Part shown: positions 33,178 through 46,029 of the stretch, one piece after another
Numbering within the stretch: the first letter of the stretch is position 1
How the letters are laid out: the number at the start of each line of letters is the position of its first letter
NCBI GenBank assembly: GCA_021234155.1
Contig: JAJEKV010000062.1
Coordinates: forward strand, 1-64,000
Length of the DNA stretch: 64,000 nt
From: Isoetes taiwanensis
Taxonomy: Eukaryota; Streptophyta; Lycopodiopsida; Isoetales; Isoetaceae
Reading direction: 5' to 3'
Notes under the pieces: model-generated
Told to the model about the DNA's origin: nothing
Database searches by the model: none
The model's input: only the letters and a program-made list of their open reading frames with translations
Translations under genes and position numbers: made by a program

Positions 33178-36050
33178 TTACTGTGTCTCTTGTACTGAGT
33201 CTGGGGCAATTCCCAATTCATTCTCCATTCTGGCCACATGTTCAGCGCCTCTTGCAATAGTCTGGGAGAGGTCCATTTCAGTATAGCCTGTTGTATCTGG
33301 TATATCAACGTTCATTGCAACAGCCAACTGATGCAAGTGGCCTGCCTCATAAGATTCATCAAATTGGGGTGTTCCATGCATCTCGTCCAATTTCATGGCA
33401 AATTCTTGTGAATGTGCTGTTTTAAATCTTTCGTGGGGTTGTCCCGTTTCTTACTCCACGTTTTCATTCAGAAACACCCATATATTCAAACTGTTTGCCA
33501 GACAACAAGGGCATGACAATATCCAGACTCTGGTTTAGTGACTCGAGCTTTTGGAATTGAGGATCCAGTGCATCAAGTGTTTTCGCGGTGCCCTCTATCA
33601 GATCTCTGGTCTCTTGAAGCCTCTGCTCAAAACCTTTCTCGTCTAGCTTATCCAAGAGTTCATCCATTTTGCTAATATCCGTATGCTGAGTGATATTCAA
33701 ATCCGGCTTCTCTGAGTTAGACAATACATCTGGTTTGTTTTCCTCAACTTTTTCTTCCACGTTAGGGGTAAGCATTTTCTCTAGGGTCTCAAAGAAAACA
33801 TTCAAAAACCGACGTACCTTGTCATCGAATTCAAAGGCTACGCTGCGTTTGCCTTGCATCATTGCTACTCTTGAGGCTGTCCCCGCGGAAAAGAAATCAA
33901 GCACGCACCTGTCTACTGGCACTAGTTCTCTCACCATCTAATAGACATCAGAGGTTTTTGCCTGTGATTTAAGCACAAAGTCTCCTTCAATACCTGCCCA
34001 AGTATACTTTGGTTTGCCAGTGAAGTATTGTAAATACTTCTGCTTGGTTTTGGCGTCCACTTCCTCATTGCCTGTTATTTCATATTTGGGAAGCGGGGTG
34101 CTCTTCGGGCAGCTTGTGACCTGTGTTAGTCGGAGTTCCAACTTTGGAACAATTGGTATTACCCGAGCCCCACTTCTATTGACAAACATATGTGTGACGT
34201 AATATTGAAACTCTTTCACATTTTTTTTGTTGATCCATCCTTGCTCTTCATAAGCTCCAATTGACACATGAGACCCACCTTGGATTTGTTTCTGGCTGTA
34301 CAGGCAGTTCGAAAGTTGCGCATAACCTGGCTGAACCTTCAAGAAGGTTTTGCCTTCCAAAATTTCGTCCATCAATAAGGAAACTTCATCGTTATTCATC
34401 CCACGGAGATACCTAAGAAAGGTCTTATTAAAAAAATCTTTGTTGGGCTTATCTGGCAATTCTCCATGGTCGTCTTTCAGCTTACGTCCGGACCAATGAG
34501 CAACAACTTCAGTTAGCTTCGACCAAGTCGATTCCCGCATAAAAATGAATTGCTTCTCATCTTTTAATTCTTTGACCTTCAAAGTAGTGGTCGCAACATC
34601 AACAAAATCCTGAAAAAGCGGTGGTTAGGATCGCGGCCGCGATCTTCTCAAGCAATAAGAGCGAAATAAAGCAAAGTGTAGCAAAATAAATACCTTCCAA
34701 GCCGAAATTACCACTGTTCCTGTTGGGCCTTGTGGTGGACAGCCAAAAGCTTTGTGCTGATTTCTCAATTGTTGGAGTTTTTCGATCAAAGGCCCTCATG
34801 AAAATAAAAGACTATTATTTCATAATCAGATGAGAGCCGGATATATTCTTTATCCGTGAGATTTTATTCAGATCCCTGGACCTCCTCCTCGCGATAGGCT
34901 TTCGCGAAACTCTAGACGTTGAGCCCTCTCCTACCATTGAAAGGAGAACCTCGGCAAAGAAAGATGTCTGAGTTTCCGGATATAATATAAATTTTTTTTT
35001 CCAACCGATCCTCCGGCTTTGACCAAGTAACTCGCTTGTCAGAGATGAAACATTATGTTACCGCAACCACATGAACTAGAAAGCAAAAGAATGAAACTAC
35101 TTACCGCGGGATAGGATCGAAAAGGCAAAGTCCTGGTGTTAGAACTCGCTTGACATGTTTTGAAGCTCTTGACCAACGTGGTGCGCATGGTCATTGAGCG
35201 GAAGCCACGTGTCATATTAATGGGGAAATTCATTCAATCAAAAATGCTGATCGTCATAAACCCAGGCTTTACACCCATAGATTGCTTTCAATGTTCGTCT
35301 TTCGGCAAGTTTCTTCTCTTCTTCCGATTAAATTTCAAAGCATCTGAAATCTAGTGGTTGTCTACCATGTCAGAGCGCATGATGCCGCATTGAAGGTGAG
35401 ATGATGTGAAGGAGTTGTGGGATGCGAATGGGGTCTCTACATTGAATGAGGGGCAATTTTATTTTAAATGGTTTGATTTTCTTTGACGGGCCGAGGGTCA
35501 ACAGTCTTTGCATATTCATCTTGGGCCCGTGGGATCGACAAATCCGCTATGCAGTGGGGTTATCAGTGTAATGGGGGTCTCGAGCTCAACAGGGGACTTA
35601 GGAGCAGATGATTAAGCCTAATGTAGCTAATGGGATCATGGTCCTTTTCTTGCCGCCGCTTCGCGAATCCGGGCTGGTATCCATCCTCCGTGGCATCTTG
35701 TTGTCTCTCTTGTGGCCTTGATAGCACAGGGGATCGGAGGTTTTGTCGGGAGGCTGCCATTTACTGGTGATTTCATCGAAGCCTACCAAGATATCCTCGC
35801 TTTCCTTTAATACCGACAAATGCTAATGAATCATAGGAATGGAGGGTCCAGCCAAAGCCCTTTGGCGCTTAGTTGGTGCCCCCTTTTTACCATCAGGTTT
35901 TGTTTGGTTTTGCTTGCAAGCAATCATATTAGTCATAGCATAGCTTTGCAACAAAATGTACTCAACAAATGCCAACTGTGTATCCTCCGCCAGCTGCAGA
36001 TAAGGGGCGCCCCGGACGTTGTTCTTCGCCCTCCCACATGGCTATGACGA
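33178..36050 (-). pseudogene. Multi-exon gene with DNA-methyltransferase-like motif I, decayed
   Basis: On the minus strand, CVLDFFSAGTASRVAMMQGK followed by RSVAFEFD (about 33,910-33,830) fits the SAM-binding motif I of amino-type (N6-adenine/N4-cytosine) DNA methyltransferases, which in the beta class lies near the C-terminus as here. Upstream are a 214-codon frame (34,582-33,938) joined through a good intron to an exon ending TGTVVISAWK (donor at 34,693, acceptor CAG before 34,615), and further coding-like pieces around 35,150-35,350 and 35,820-36,050 (AEDTQLAFVEYILLQSYAM). Downstream frames to 33,178 are helical. In-frame stops occur (for example between the 214-codon frame and motif I at about 33,939), so this copy is dead or needs unusual splicing. 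A clear DPPY motif was not found. Whether it is a transposon gene or a host gene is open. Confidence 0.45.
34629..34644. repeat. Perfect palindrome GATCGCGGCCGCGATC
   Basis: A 16-bp perfect palindrome inside an intron of the methyltransferase-like gene, a close relative of those at 32,890 and 32,998 and of CAGCGGCCGCTG at 36,298-36,309. Confidence 0.95.
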
Positions 36051-36840
36051 TACCCATTTGTTCTCAGGATTCAAGATCCTTTACGGTCATTATAAATAGG
36101 TATAAATCCTTTCTTGATCACCTTTGTCTAGCGGTATAGCTGCGCAATTTCTATACCACTTACGGGTAGGGCGGAGTTACTATGTGGCGGGAATGGGCTC
36201 CACGTTGAGGCCGCTGTTACAACCTCTAGAGCTGCGTAAAAAGTTATCAACAAAAAAATATTCGAGGCATAGACAAACTAAGAGATAAAGAAAATCGCAG
36301 CGGCCGCTGATATCTCCAAGCACTTGGAGTTAGCCGAGTGATACTAATTGACAAAAACAAAATCTAATCAGAACATTATTGATGGCAAGTTCTTCTTTCT
36401 ACAAGGAAGCGTCACGATTTGTTCGAGCCATAAACCATAAAGTTATAAAAGGGCGCCAACCTAACCACTTAGAACTAAAAAACAAAAGCCCGGCGACGCT
36501 TTTCTTACAAGCACGCTACGCCTTTCTTATCTACACCTCAAAATTGTTAAAGGAGGTCGCGGCCACATCCTTTGAACAAGGTCCGAAGTAAAATTGTGGC
36601 GAGCCATATCGGAGGATCGCTTCGGATCGCGGTCGGAATGCGGCTTGGCGAGCCTATAACTTAAATAATGGAGTGCTCGACTCGGCCGCTAAAAGAAAGC
36701 GCGAAAATACCTTTGTTGGAGGGCAAGTCGCGAGTCATGATGTCAGCCGATTCTCGACGCAGCGCGATTCCTACGAGGCGCTGGAAAGTTTACGAGGGAT
36801 TTTAGAAAACGGATTATATAAATAGGAAGTGAATTTATGA
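36051..36840. other. GC-rich flank, no gene recognised
   Basis: Contains the palindrome CAGCGGCCGCTG (36,298-36,309) and two degenerate relatives near 36,560 and 36,622. A plus-strand frame at 36,379-36,591 has no recognisable domain. Confidence 0.4.
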
Positions 36841-36849
36841 CTAGCCATT

Positions 36850-37110
36850 GAATTAATTACGGGCATTAATGACGGCCGTGAACATTAATGACAGCATTAA
36901 TGAACGGTATTAATGGACTCCACGGCCGCATTAATGACGCCTGCGGAACATAAATGACAACAATAATGAACCAGATATTGATTGACTATCGCATGAATGA
37001 CGGCCATGAACATTGTGGGTAATTAGTGAATGGGATTGACAACGGCGGCTGCTAATATTGGGGCATTAATGAACCGAAGTCCGCGATTAATGACGGGCGC
37101 ATGATGTCCC
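36850..37110. repeat. Cluster of CATTAATGA repeats
   Basis: The palindromic core ATTAAT within (G)CATTAATGA(C) recurs about nine times at irregular spacing of 13-20 bp, often with GGCCGTGAA or CGGC between copies. Degenerate units (ACATAAATGACA, ATAATGAACC) interleave. The array looks like a decayed minisatellite. Confidence 0.7.
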
Positions 37111-37499
37111 GACGGGGACGACAGCGCATAAGGACGAGATAAAATTGACGGCTCCATCCGGATGTCGATGACATCGTCACCAACGCCAAGGTAATATTGA
37201 TTCGGTATGCCGTGTCGTAACCATAATTACTCATGTAGGAGGATGATAACCCATTTGAATTCAAATTCATGCATTTTCGTTCAAATTCATACATTTTGAA
37301 TTTGCATTCAAACCCAAAGAGAAACCAATTCGGGGATGCCATTCCAATTTTGTGGGCGTTAGCCCCATTGTGGGGCGCTCGCTTGTTGTTTTCTCAAGGT
37401 GTATGTGGGCGCAGTGCAACCTCGAATTAAGGGTTTTCCCTCAATTTGAAGGGTTGATTCAATTTTCTATTCGTCGTATTTCCCTCGGTTCAATTTTTC

Positions 37500-38650
37500 G
37501 CTTGCCCTGATTTTGATGTTTAGATGCCGTTTAGATGCATATTTAGATGCATGTTCGATGCATGTGTAGATGCATGTTTGTTTTTAGTCGATGCCAAAAT
37601 TTGCATCTATTTGGTATGCATATCCTGTGGAGTTCTCTATTGAATGAAATTAGTCCGGCTGATGCAAGCACATTGCAGTTTGCTAGTCCGATGCTAAACT
37701 TGGCTAAACACCGTGACTTGCCACATCATTTGTTATGGGGCATTCATTTGATATGCATCTCACACACAATACGCTTCTGGCAACCGCTTCTAGTGGTAGT
37801 TTATGCCATCGACTGCCTCAATTTCCAATCTATGAGAGCCGGTTTTGTAGCGAGCTATGAGATGTCGTAGGGACCTCTTGTATGTTAGCATTTAAATAAG
37901 TCCGACTCTTGTACTCTACCATACGGTTAGCATGTGCCATGTAATGTCGCATCCAAATACCTTGGATTGCCCAAATGTGGTCAATAGTCGTTTCAATAGA
38001 ACCCAGCATCTAGCTTATTATCCGGCCGCTTCTCATCTATGACTCCCATTTGCTTGCCCATCTTTTGATCTCACGAACCAGCCATGTTCCTCTGAATTAA
38101 TCATGGCAACATGTGAGACCCCATCCCGGGGCTGACCTCTAAGCCCGTTTACAAAGTTTATTGCTTGAAAGAGTGCCTCTAACTCTAGCGAACATCCTCG
38201 CCTATACTGCCAACATGATGGTGTATGGTATTTGGCTTTGATGCCTAATTCCTCTTTTCAAGAATGTTTTCTATACTTGTCTAACTGATTCCATAATTTA
38301 GTCGAAATGCTTGGCCCCCCATATGGGCTTCCATATAGGACCACTGCTTGGACAAGAGCTTTAAATAAAATTCTTTTTAAACCCCAATCATGCAATGCAC
38401 CCTTGAGCGCTTATCGAAAGCATGTGATAGAGCTTGCTTGCCTGCCTCCTGATTACCTCTCTTTATGCACTCCTTCCAATCGCATTGGAGGAGAAGTCTA
38501 GACCAAGGTATTTATAGTGTTCTACGGTTTCCACTCCCGCCCTTGGTATATGAAAAACGCTGGCCTTTCTCGAGTCCCAAAGATCATTACCTTTGATTTG
38601 GAGATGTTTACACTCATTTGCTTTTGCCTTTGCGTATAGCTTCAAGACAA
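37500..38650 (-). mobile_element. LINE A, 3' part (reverse transcriptase onward)
   Basis: The minus strand from 38,640 reads MSVNISKSKVMIFGTRE, then in another frame VETVEHYKYLGLDFSS, both landmarks of the LINE reverse transcriptase downstream of the catalytic site. Further decayed C-terminal sequence continues towards 37,500. At least one frameshift separates the two landmarks. The upstream YADD part of apparently the same element lies at 43,560-43,695, so the L1 LINE between them seems to have split it. Confidence 0.65.
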
Positions 38651-38667
38651 TTTAGGTGACCCCAGAA

Positions 38668-41600
38668 TACACTTTTCTTTTTTTTGAGGGACGCCAAGAA
38701 TTTATATTATGTAAAGAAGAAAATACACGGGGAAGGATTAGATGAGGTGGAAATAATCCCCCAAATCCTATCCTTCTCCTCACCGTAAGTTAGAGACTTG
38801 AAATTGATTATATAGCCTAGACTTGACTTCTTGGGAGCAAAGATTGAGCAGTAGAGAACTTCCCATGAAAGATGACCTGGTTCCTTCTCTTCGAGATTAC
38901 CCAACAAATGATAGCTCTACAAATGTTGAAGGCCACCTTCTTAACACGAGGCCAATTAGTTGGAAGAAGACCCAACAATACTTTGTTATTACTAAAAGAT
39001 GTCGAAAACATGACCGCGTCCATGCCCAAATACATTGAATGTCGGCACAAAGGTAGAAGCAATGCTCAATGGTTTCGAAGCACAATTACAAACCCGCCAG
39101 ATGGGCTTATTGTCGGCTTGAATGAGTGAACTTTAGTATTCGTCCCTAAGTGCACGATGCAATGCTGCGAGAAGAACCCGACCTTGGGAGGGATACTCTT
39201 ACACCAAATGGAGCTCAAACCTTCACATATTGATCCTCTTCCACCCTAAAATTTTGCGATGGGAAGAAAGTGCTTTGCCACAGAAAATTTGTCGGGATAT
39301 GCATAGCTACTCTGACAAAGTTTTGCGAAAACAAAGCTGCGGGGTAAACACCAAACCTATAAAGTAAAGCAAAAATGGGGACGGAGGGATTATACATCCG
39401 CTTCCCCTCGCATTTAGTCGCACCAACGACCCAAATCCTACGACCGGAACCATCCTATGAAAGGAGACGACCATTCTCATACCACGCCCAAAGAAATGAC
39501 TCCAAAGACCCTCCATCTCTGGCAGGTAGCGAGGGTGCATAGTAGCTTTGTGATAGGGAGATGAGGCATGGGAACCCACAAGAAAGGAGAAGAGGTCCAG
39601 GGACCAATTGGCGAGGATGAAGGGAAATGAGAGGCCTAACCGCATCCCAAGCTTTAGCGGTCCTTCAATAATGGAGAGGCCCGAGGGAGTGGGAGCAAAA
39701 TGGGATACAATAAAGCCCAAGGCAAAGGGGGTTCAATACCTAGTTTACCAGAGCTCGTGGAGTGCTGCGGACCGAAAGCAATAAGGCGTGTGCACAGTGA
39801 TGATCATTGCAAATAACTTGCCGATAAGTTTAGAAGCCAACAGACTTGCCATGTAGAGACTAGATCAAGCATCCCAAGCACGCCATGGTTCTTGGGCGGA
39901 CACACTTTACTCCATGCAACTTCTTCCGCCCCAACTCATTACACGCCCCATATGAAATTACGCTTAAGTGCGACCATCTCCTTGAACTTACTAAGCGGGT
40001 GCAAGAAAGCGCGGAGACCGCTATAAATGTGAGTATCACAGAGCACCGACTTAAATTGTGATCCCCGCCATTGACAAAGCTCCTCACCGCCACCATAGGA
40101 GGTGCCTCTCAAGACCTAATAAGACTTGATCCCATGCCCGGGCTAGAGAAACGTCCATACCAAAAAGGATTCGAGGTAAATCTAGTCACCTCCCGGTGGT
40201 ATGACTTGCCATGGCAGCGGCCAGTACAAGCAATTGGGGAGAGGAGTGTCTGGAGCCCGTGATCGCACTACATTTTGCCAATTGAGCAAGCACCGGAAGC
40301 CGGAGAGAAGATATCCGGGAGTCGCTTTGCTTTATCAAGGTTGTCCTCATTAGCCTTTAGTAAGAGAAATGTGTCATCTGAAACCGATTCTGATAACTTG
40401 AGAACCATCCGCTAACCGCAAACCCTCAATGAGGTCATCATTTAGAGCCGACGAAAGAAGCCTGAGATAAACCTTCACCACAATGGTAAATAGGAATGGA
40501 GCTAGGGGCAATACCCCTTAATGCCTACTCACGAGAAAATATCCGAAGGCTCACCCCGAATGTGGACCCATTTTGCTTTAGCTGAACATAGGAGCTTCCA
40601 CACAAAGAGAGCAAAAGGATGGTCCAAAACCCAACCTAGGCATGATCCTCAAAGAAAATCCCAGAAACATCAAGCATACGCTTTGGCAAAATCCGCCAGA
40701 TATGCGCACATTTGGAGGCACGCGTGCCCAATACATTCCCCTCATACACCTTGTTGCAACATTGTTCGGTATGTATGCGCCTCGTAGGAAACCTCGTTTG
40801 CTCCTCAACATTGAAGTGCCAAGAATAGCTTTGAGTTTCTCGGCGCAAGCTTTAGCAATAATCTTGTAAACCACCGCAACAAAGTGATCGCCTCCACTCG
40901 ATATATTTCGAGGCTCTTTAACCTTAGGATGAGGGCAATTAAGCCGTGTTCAAAATTCTATCCAATTGGTGAGGACTGCAAGAGCTCCCGATATGCTTGC
41001 CGGACTAGAGTTGATGACCATTCCCATGAAGCCTTGAAAACTCAACCGGAATACCATCCATACCCGGACATTTGTCGTGGGTAGCCATCATTTCTACAAA
41101 CAGATTGAAGATTGTCAGGTGGTGAGAGGAAGCTCCATCTCTTCTTGCCGTTGGGGAAATAATAGGTTGGAGCTTGGAAAAGAACGATGCTCTTCGCCCT
41201 CCTCGAAAGGTAGGTTCTTTTCTTGAAAAAAGTGAGCAAAGCATTACGCTAAAAAGTTTTAAGTCGGTTTGGATCCACGCATTGACCATGAATAATTGAA
41301 TAGAGGATAGAGTGGATCTTTGACGCTTCAAACGAGTAGCTCGAAGAACATTTTGGAACACCTATCTCCTTCTTTCAACCAAGCCAAGCCGATTTGACCT
41401 TGTCTTGTGTCGTGGCTACTTCGCGACTTCAAGATCCTCGAATTTCCTGACAAAGTCGAGCCTCTTGTGCATGCATGCTACCAGAGATCCTAATGCGTTT
41501 CAATTCAAAGATACGGCCAAATTAACTCTCTTTCCACGAGTAACCCGTTCTCGACCCCATTGTTTTGCAAAAAGCTTTAACAGATGCAAGGGCTGAGATC

Positions 41601-43540
41601 GAGTTCTCATAGCACTATCGAGGGAGGTGAGAGTTTCCATGCCGGTGGCAACTTAAGAAAGTCTCTATCTTTTAAGTAACGAATTTAACTTGAACACGAC
41701 TTGCCAGCGTAACGTGCCGGTATCTCCCCTGAACCGGATAATCGAGGGTTATGATCGGACCGCTTGCAAGAGGTAATTGTTGCGATACAACCACTGTTGG
41801 CGTTGTTGAGCAAACATGTTTGCATAGCACCCGCCATGCCTTGCGCTGCATCGTCTTTGCCCCTCAAGCACCATTGCACCATGTGAAGCCCGCATCACTG
41901 CCACCCTCTAAGAAACCGTGCTCCATCAACAAGCGTCCCATCGCCAAGCTCCTTCTCAAAACCAAACCTGCTCCCACCTTGTCCCCGCACGTCAAACGTG
42001 CATTTCCACCATATTAAAGTCTCCTAACAACAACCAAGCAACCTGATCCCCCCACTTTTTTCATTTTGTTTCAGTATGGGCGCCATAAGGATGCACGCTT
42101 TGGTGGCGATTAGGAGCATAGACATTTACAATGCCCACTCAAACCCATCTTGGATCCACTTTGATAGCAGTCCACCTACCCCATTTATCTTTGCACGGAA
42201 AGTCCTGCCCGACATCTAAGGACCAAGAGATAAAAGAACCTCTGACGAGGGCACGACACACTCAGCAAACCCACATGCCGCTGACCCATAATATTCAACG
42301 GTCCCCTTCACGCACTGAGGTACTTATGTTCTTGAAGACATAGAATCTGTGGATGATGAACTCCTGGCTACTACTAGCCCTCTTTGTGGGGAGGACTTCA
42401 ACCCTCTAACATTCCAAATAAGAATATTCATCCTATAGGTTGTGACTGCACAATGCTCCTTTTCTTCCCTCGTTTAGGAGATTTTGCTCACACCACAAGT
42501 GGGTACTGATGGGTCATAAAGTACCATGGATTTGGAGTCTACCGCAAACATCCATGCTTTCCACAACATCCATGTTTACATCCGTCCCCATGGGAAACAC
42601 GAGGACCATTTCTGGTTCTCATCCATTGATCCCCCATCTATAGAACTCGATACCTCTTCGCTTCCCATATATACGGGCATGTCATCACCCTAGTTCATCC
42701 GCCCTCTGAGATGCACGTTTGTTTCTTTTTGTGGTCACCATGGTCCATTGGTTCGGGTTTGACGTCGAGGAGAACCGCCGAGATGGGATAGGAGAAGTAG
42801 TAGGAACTGGAACCGCAAGAGAGTCAAGGGGAGCAAAATGAAGGTCCGTGATGAGTGGGTGAGAAGTATGCGACTCGGGACATTATGGGATAATGGAGGT
42901 GGGGTGGGAATACCGGGATAATGGTGAAGGTGCAAAGGTGTTTGCAAAAGAGGGAGCAACCGAGGTGGAGTAGGGTTACATGAAACTGAGGGTCCACGCC
43001 AATGGGTGACATGGGAATCTTGGCGAGGGGGTACCAATTAACGAAGGTCAAAAGATTTAGCAATCAAGATTGCGGCATGAGTAAAACTCTCTCGCTCTTA
43101 ATTACAACATCCTTAGGCAAACGCTATCCATGGGAAGTCCCACACAAATTTGTGCACCTCTAGTAATAGAGGGCGATGTAGATGCCAAAGCTTTAGCAAA
43201 TGTAAATCATAAACTTGGGAATAAGAAGGTCCGGAGGCAAGTCTTCAAGCCGAACCGGCATGGAAGCTTAGCTTTAAGAGGCAGATTGATGGAGAAACCA
43301 GGATAATAGTTTTGGAAGAGAACGGGTACCACCCATGGTATCCACACCACGCGTAACCAATTTTTCAACATCTTCCTCATTCTTGAACATGATCAAAAAA
43401 GAAGCCCTTCCCGGTGCCTTAATGGACTCATAAGGCCTAATGTGATTACGCCTAAGAAGGGCCCCCCAACCAATTAGAAATCTTTCTCAAAGTCAAAAAA
43501 CTCACCTGTCCAATACGCCACTCAATGAGTAGGCAACGAG
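38668..43540 (-). mobile_element. LINE B, nearly full-length L1-type element
   Basis: Minus-strand L1-type LINE of about 4.9 kb. An ORF1-like region (about 43,480-42,500) shows GRASFLIMFKNEEDVEKLV as in plant L1 gag-like proteins. ORF2 probably starts at 42,431 with MNILIWNVRGLKSS, the opening of the endonuclease; WLLLGDFNMVE (about 42,040) and VNVYAPN (about 42,115) are later endonuclease motifs. Reverse-transcriptase motifs follow: KCPGMDGIPVEF (about 41,060), YKIIAKACAEKLK (about 40,860), SDDTFLLLKANEDN (about 40,370; the usual FADD is altered). ETIEHCFYLCADI near 39,080 is the C-terminal knuckle. A poly-A tail (poly-T at 38,669-38,685) ends it. Numerous stops and frameshifts break ORF2. 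Confidence 0.85.
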
Positions 43541-43559
43541 GTTTGAAAAGATATCGACG

Positions 43560-43695
43560 ATTACTCACCGATCGACCTCCACCACCACCTTATCCGCCAA
43601 GCGATTCTCTATAGAGATGTTTACATCGGCAATCAACACCACGTCATCTGCATACATGAGCAACTGATATAAAACCCCTTGTAAGACCTTTGGTG
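43560..43695 (-). mobile_element. LINE A, catalytic-site fragment
   Basis: Minus-strand frame GVLYQLLMYADDVVLIADV carries the YxDD catalytic box of a LINE reverse transcriptase. It is out of place for LINE B, whose own catalytic site is at about 40,370, and fits directly upstream of the MSVNISKSK segment at 38,640 in the order expected for one element. Confidence 0.7.
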
Positions 43696-43898
43696 ATAAT
43701 TAACCTGACTTTCCACTTTGTTTTTCTACAAGAGAGGAATGGGAAGTTGTCTGGACCATTAGTCCAAGAATTATTACTCTAATTTTACATGGAGCAACCA
43801 TGGCCGTCTCCCTGAAATCAAGATGGATTAAAGGGTCATTTCCACGTCATCCTATGATTTAGAAACTAGAGGATGGAAGTCCATAATGTGTCTAAAAT

Positions 43899-43965
43899 TA
43901 ACAAGGTGCTGCGCACAGAGGGTTGCCATCCATGATCGAAGGGTGAAGTGGCTTAAATCATAGTT
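43899..43965 (+). repeat. Dispersed repeat Z, copy 2
   Basis: AACAAGGTGCTGCGCAC start, GGAGGGTT..GGGTGAAGTGGCTTAAATCATAGTT-type order as in copies 1 and 3. Downstream, AGACAATAGAATACTTG also resembles sequence after copy 3, so the full unit is longer than 70 bp. Confidence 0.75.
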
Positions 43966-45580
43966 CAAACTCATGTTTTGACAATCAATTCAAATTGCTA
44001 CTTCTAGACAATAGAATACTTGATACCATGACTGCCTGTGGAATTGGCCTGAAGAAACCTTTGGTGCTCGGCATGGAAGAAGTATTGCAGAAGCATAAGG
44101 ACAAGTGTAATAGAGCAGAGAATGGAAATACATGTTTTGTTAGCACAGAAATGAGAGAACTCCTTGAAAACTACCCTTACCCAAGGCATAAGCATAAACA
44201 GTCTATACTGCATATTTTAACAAACGATTTTTTAGACTTGAGCATAAGATATTATTAGATGACCTTGTATTATTAGCCGACCTAAGGACGTAGTGGAATC
44301 TCACGCCCAAGCACAACATTGCTTCGAGGTGTTATGAGGCTAAATGTGTGCTTTGGTCAAGATTCATTAACATATAAAGCTATCACTCTTTTAGTAAAGC
44401 TGTCAATAAAAATTATGAAGTAGCACCTATCATTATATGTTGCCTGTTAATTCAGAGAAAACATAAGTTTATAATGGCGGCGTGCATATCATGACTGAAT
44501 GATACAGAAGAATAGATTCTTTGTGGTTGGCAATTTCATACTAAAGAAAAGCCATGGCCGCTTATAACTGAATTCCTAAACATGCTACAGGGCAATAGTT
44601 AGCCCAGTATGATAGAACCTGGATCAAATTTAAAAATAGATCTGAAATTGGCACTAATAGCCTACATAATGCAAACTATCCTTTCTTAGTATTGTCACTC
44701 TTTGTAATATTAACTCAATAAAAATCACCATACCTAGCCCTTATTGATGTAAGCACCTCAACATATGTCTGATCAAGGACAGTCAAGTGAGCTTTTGCTC
44801 TATAAAGCAACACTTGAGATAACATAAATGATATGGGTTTTTACATGAGTTTATAGCATAAGGGAATATCTGAATTTTGAAGTCTGCACAAAGTGAGATT
44901 CTCTACACCAACATTTTTATTTTGCCTCTGTAGAGTTTCGAGGTCATTGTTCCGCAACATGTAAGCAGTGTTGTCAGGTAAGTTTAGTATGGTACGGGTA
45001 TTATACGTACTTGACGTATTAATATCGTATACATACCTCTCATTTAAAAAGTACTTTAAATACGTTTTTTGAAAATATAAAATCTACTTATTTAAAAAGT
45101 TTTTGCCATCATTGCTCACGCCTGTGTAGCGTGAGTTTTGGGTTATTTTTTTCTTTCCAGCAGTTTTTTCGGCAAATTTTCCTCTCATGTCCGTTCCCCT
45201 TTGTTAGCCTCCACTCCTCTCTGTGAAACGGCAGGACTGTCTGCCGTAATGATACTGGATTCTCCTCCGACTATCATTATTTGTGAGAATAAAGCAAATG
45301 GAGTTTAAATCCTTTCTTAAAATTTACTCTAACCGGAAGAGTAATCGATGCAATAGCATTCTTCCTGAGGGCAATCGATGCAGCAATATTCTTCTTGAGG
45401 TTTTTTAGCAGAGAGCGCTGAAGCATTCTGTGTGTGTGTGTTTTTTTTTTGCTGAATCGGGCAAAGCAGAGGTCGTTGAATTGTGTGATCAGATTGTAGG
45501 CCACTGAAGCAGACATGTAAAATCATTTTAAGAAATACTTTTTTTGCATTGTTGTGTTAATCGGTTGTGTTTGCAAGGTT
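43966..45580. other. Intergenic, no gene recognised
   Basis: A plus-strand frame at 43,995-44,258 shows no family. A short imperfect 31-bp duplication (CAATCGATGCA..ATTCTTC) lies near 45,345-45,400, and a small (TG)n/T-run near 45,430. Confidence 0.45.
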
Positions 45581-45587
45581 TCTATCA

Positions 45588-45825
45588 GCTCTAAATCTTA
45601 CGGGTTTGTGCTTCTCTTTGCAATCGCTGAAGCAGAAGTCCATGAAACAAAGGAGCCGTTGAAGCAAAGAAAGCTTAAGGTGCTTATAAATATTCTGGCA
45701 GCTTCAGTTTCGGACATGCAGCTCTAAATCTTATGTTTATGCTTTCTATTTGCAGATTGTTGAAGCTTAGAATTCACTGAAGCATAAGAATCGGTGAAGC
45801 AAAGGATTAAGGTACAATTTTTTTC
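45588..45825. repeat. Direct repeat, period about 132 bp
   Basis: CAGCTCTAAATCTTA and TGAAGCA-rich segments ending in TTAAGGT recur at 45,588-45,685 and 45,720-45,815. The block precedes the DUF7869-like gene and could be part of its leader. Confidence 0.6.
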
Positions 45826-46029
45826 CCATGATTTTTTTGTTGTGTAAGCATATTCAGCTATCCTATCTCTGAGGGAAAGTTGCCTGCAAGAGTAATTTCT
45901 TGCAACGCCTATAAGCTGCATCATCAATGTACATTTTGTTTCATAAATCTTGCATAGAATAGGATCCACTAGCCAGGTTTTTGTGCACTTTAGCATGTCA
46001 TATGATCTGTTAAAAGAAGACCATATAGA

